DNA from: Candidatus Methylophosphatis roskildensis
GTDB taxonomy: Bacteria; Pseudomonadota; Gammaproteobacteria; Burkholderiales; Rhodocyclaceae
Direction of reading: 5' to 3'
Length of the DNA: 64,000 nucleotides
Assembly (NCBI GenBank): GCA_016708905.1
Contig: JADJEV010000005.1
Span: 868,001 to 932,000, forward strand
Shown here: in pieces, positions 63,756 through 64,000 of the stretch
Numbering within the stretch: position 1 is the stretch's first letter
Layout of the letters: each line of letters starts with the position of its first letter
Program-made: the position numbers and the translations under genes
Notes under the pieces: generated by a model
Seen by the model: only the letters and a program-made list of their open reading frames with translations
Told to the model about the DNA's origin: nothing
Database searches by the model: none

Positions 63756-64000
63756 CTGCATTGACGTTGGTATTGCCCCAGTCGCTCGAAGAGGAGGTGG
63801 TCGACGACCTGCTGCGTCCCGAGTGGGCGAGCGGTTTCACCATCACCAGGTCGAAGGCGCGGGCAGTGGGGTGCGCCTGCGCGGTGCGAGCGAGGAAGTG
63901 CGCGGCCGCGCCCGGCGCGTGCAGTTGCGGGCGGTGATGAACGCGGAAGATGCCCGCGCGCTGGTCGCACATCTGAGGACTGGTCTGGCCAAGTCGCAGA
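63752..64000 (+). CDS. DUF3240 protein (partial, frameshifted)
   Basis: Starts at TTG 63752, overlapping the pump stop. TALTLVLPQSLEEEVVDDLL and RPEWASGFTIT begin a small protein, and after a shift near 63850 the sequence continues GSGVRLRGASEEVRGRARRV and AVMNAEDARALVAHLRTGLA up to the window edge. DUF3240 proteins are found directly after CzcA/CusA-type genes and may be small accessory or metal-sensing proteins. Confidence 0.7.

Noticed and set aside
56388..64000. True loss of function of bamD, rluD and the efflux genes
   Set aside because: The many isolated single-base shifts, some in homopolymers, and the essential nature of bamD make sequence error more likely than decay; they are therefore listed as genes with frameshifts.

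Overview
The window is high-GC DNA that reads as a chromosome segment of a betaproteobacterium (Rhodocyclales/Nitrosomonadales-like; the species cannot be told from the sequence). The main evidence is the collinear core block yebC, ybjQ, ruvC, ruvA, ruvB, ybgC, tolQRAB, pal, cpoB, queE, queC, together with the bamD / rluD-pgeF divergence near the right end. Codon use favours G/C third positions throughout, and 4-nt ATGA, GTGA and TTGA overlaps are common.

Region 1 (1-13.5 kb) holds a signalling set and an accessory strip. The set is an OmpR-type regulator, mscL on the other strand, a LysM-FecR envelope protein and a CHASE2 histidine kinase. The strip contains an EamA transporter, a small secreted protein bracketed by two copies of a ~200-bp repeat, a glyoxalase-fold gene split by an 882-bp element without a transposase, an intact IS1634-type IS, an MFS transporter, a HigBA-like toxin-antitoxin pair and a decayed second glyoxalase-fold gene. 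Region 2 (13.8-19.8 kb) has a HerA-like ATPase, cytochrome b561, cytochrome c-prime, an aldo/keto reductase, a pRiA4b ORF-3 protein and a VapBC-like pair, with several intergenic repeats. Region 3 (19.8-37.3 kb) is the conserved core: Holliday-junction processing (RuvABC), a DUF2330 plus RnfD-like membrane pair, the complete Tol-Pal envelope system, two preQ0 genes and a YeeE/TsuA-type sulfur transporter.

Region 4 (37.3-56.4 kb) is a heavily rearranged accessory zone. It starts with an ISAs1-type IS whose transposase is fused to a DUF4338 (DruA-like) domain. Two tRNA-Lys genes follow, then an integrase remnant and an IS3 remnant, a secreted Ala/Pro-rich protein, and an operon encoding a GAF-HlyD adaptor, a PqqD-like protein, an M50 protease with lipoyl-type domain and a SecA-like ATPase. 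The SecA-like gene is cut by the first of two copies of a 2.8-kb IS that carries its own separate DUF4338 gene. Between the two copies lie a Res-Xre toxin-antitoxin pair, a UspA protein and the start of a sigma-54 response regulator. The second copy splits that regulator at its GAFTGA loop.

Region 5 (56.4-64 kb) contains bamD, rluD, pgeF and a heavy-metal RND efflux cluster (DUF2946, CzcB/CusB-like, CzcA/CusA-like, DUF3240). Almost every gene here, and the second IS copy, carries single-base frameshifts, several of them in homopolymer runs. Because bamD is normally essential, sequencing error is the likeliest explanation. The most interesting items are the two independent associations of DUF4338 with DDE transposases, and the GAF-HlyD/PqqD/M50/SecA-like operon, which looks like a little-described protein or peptide export system.
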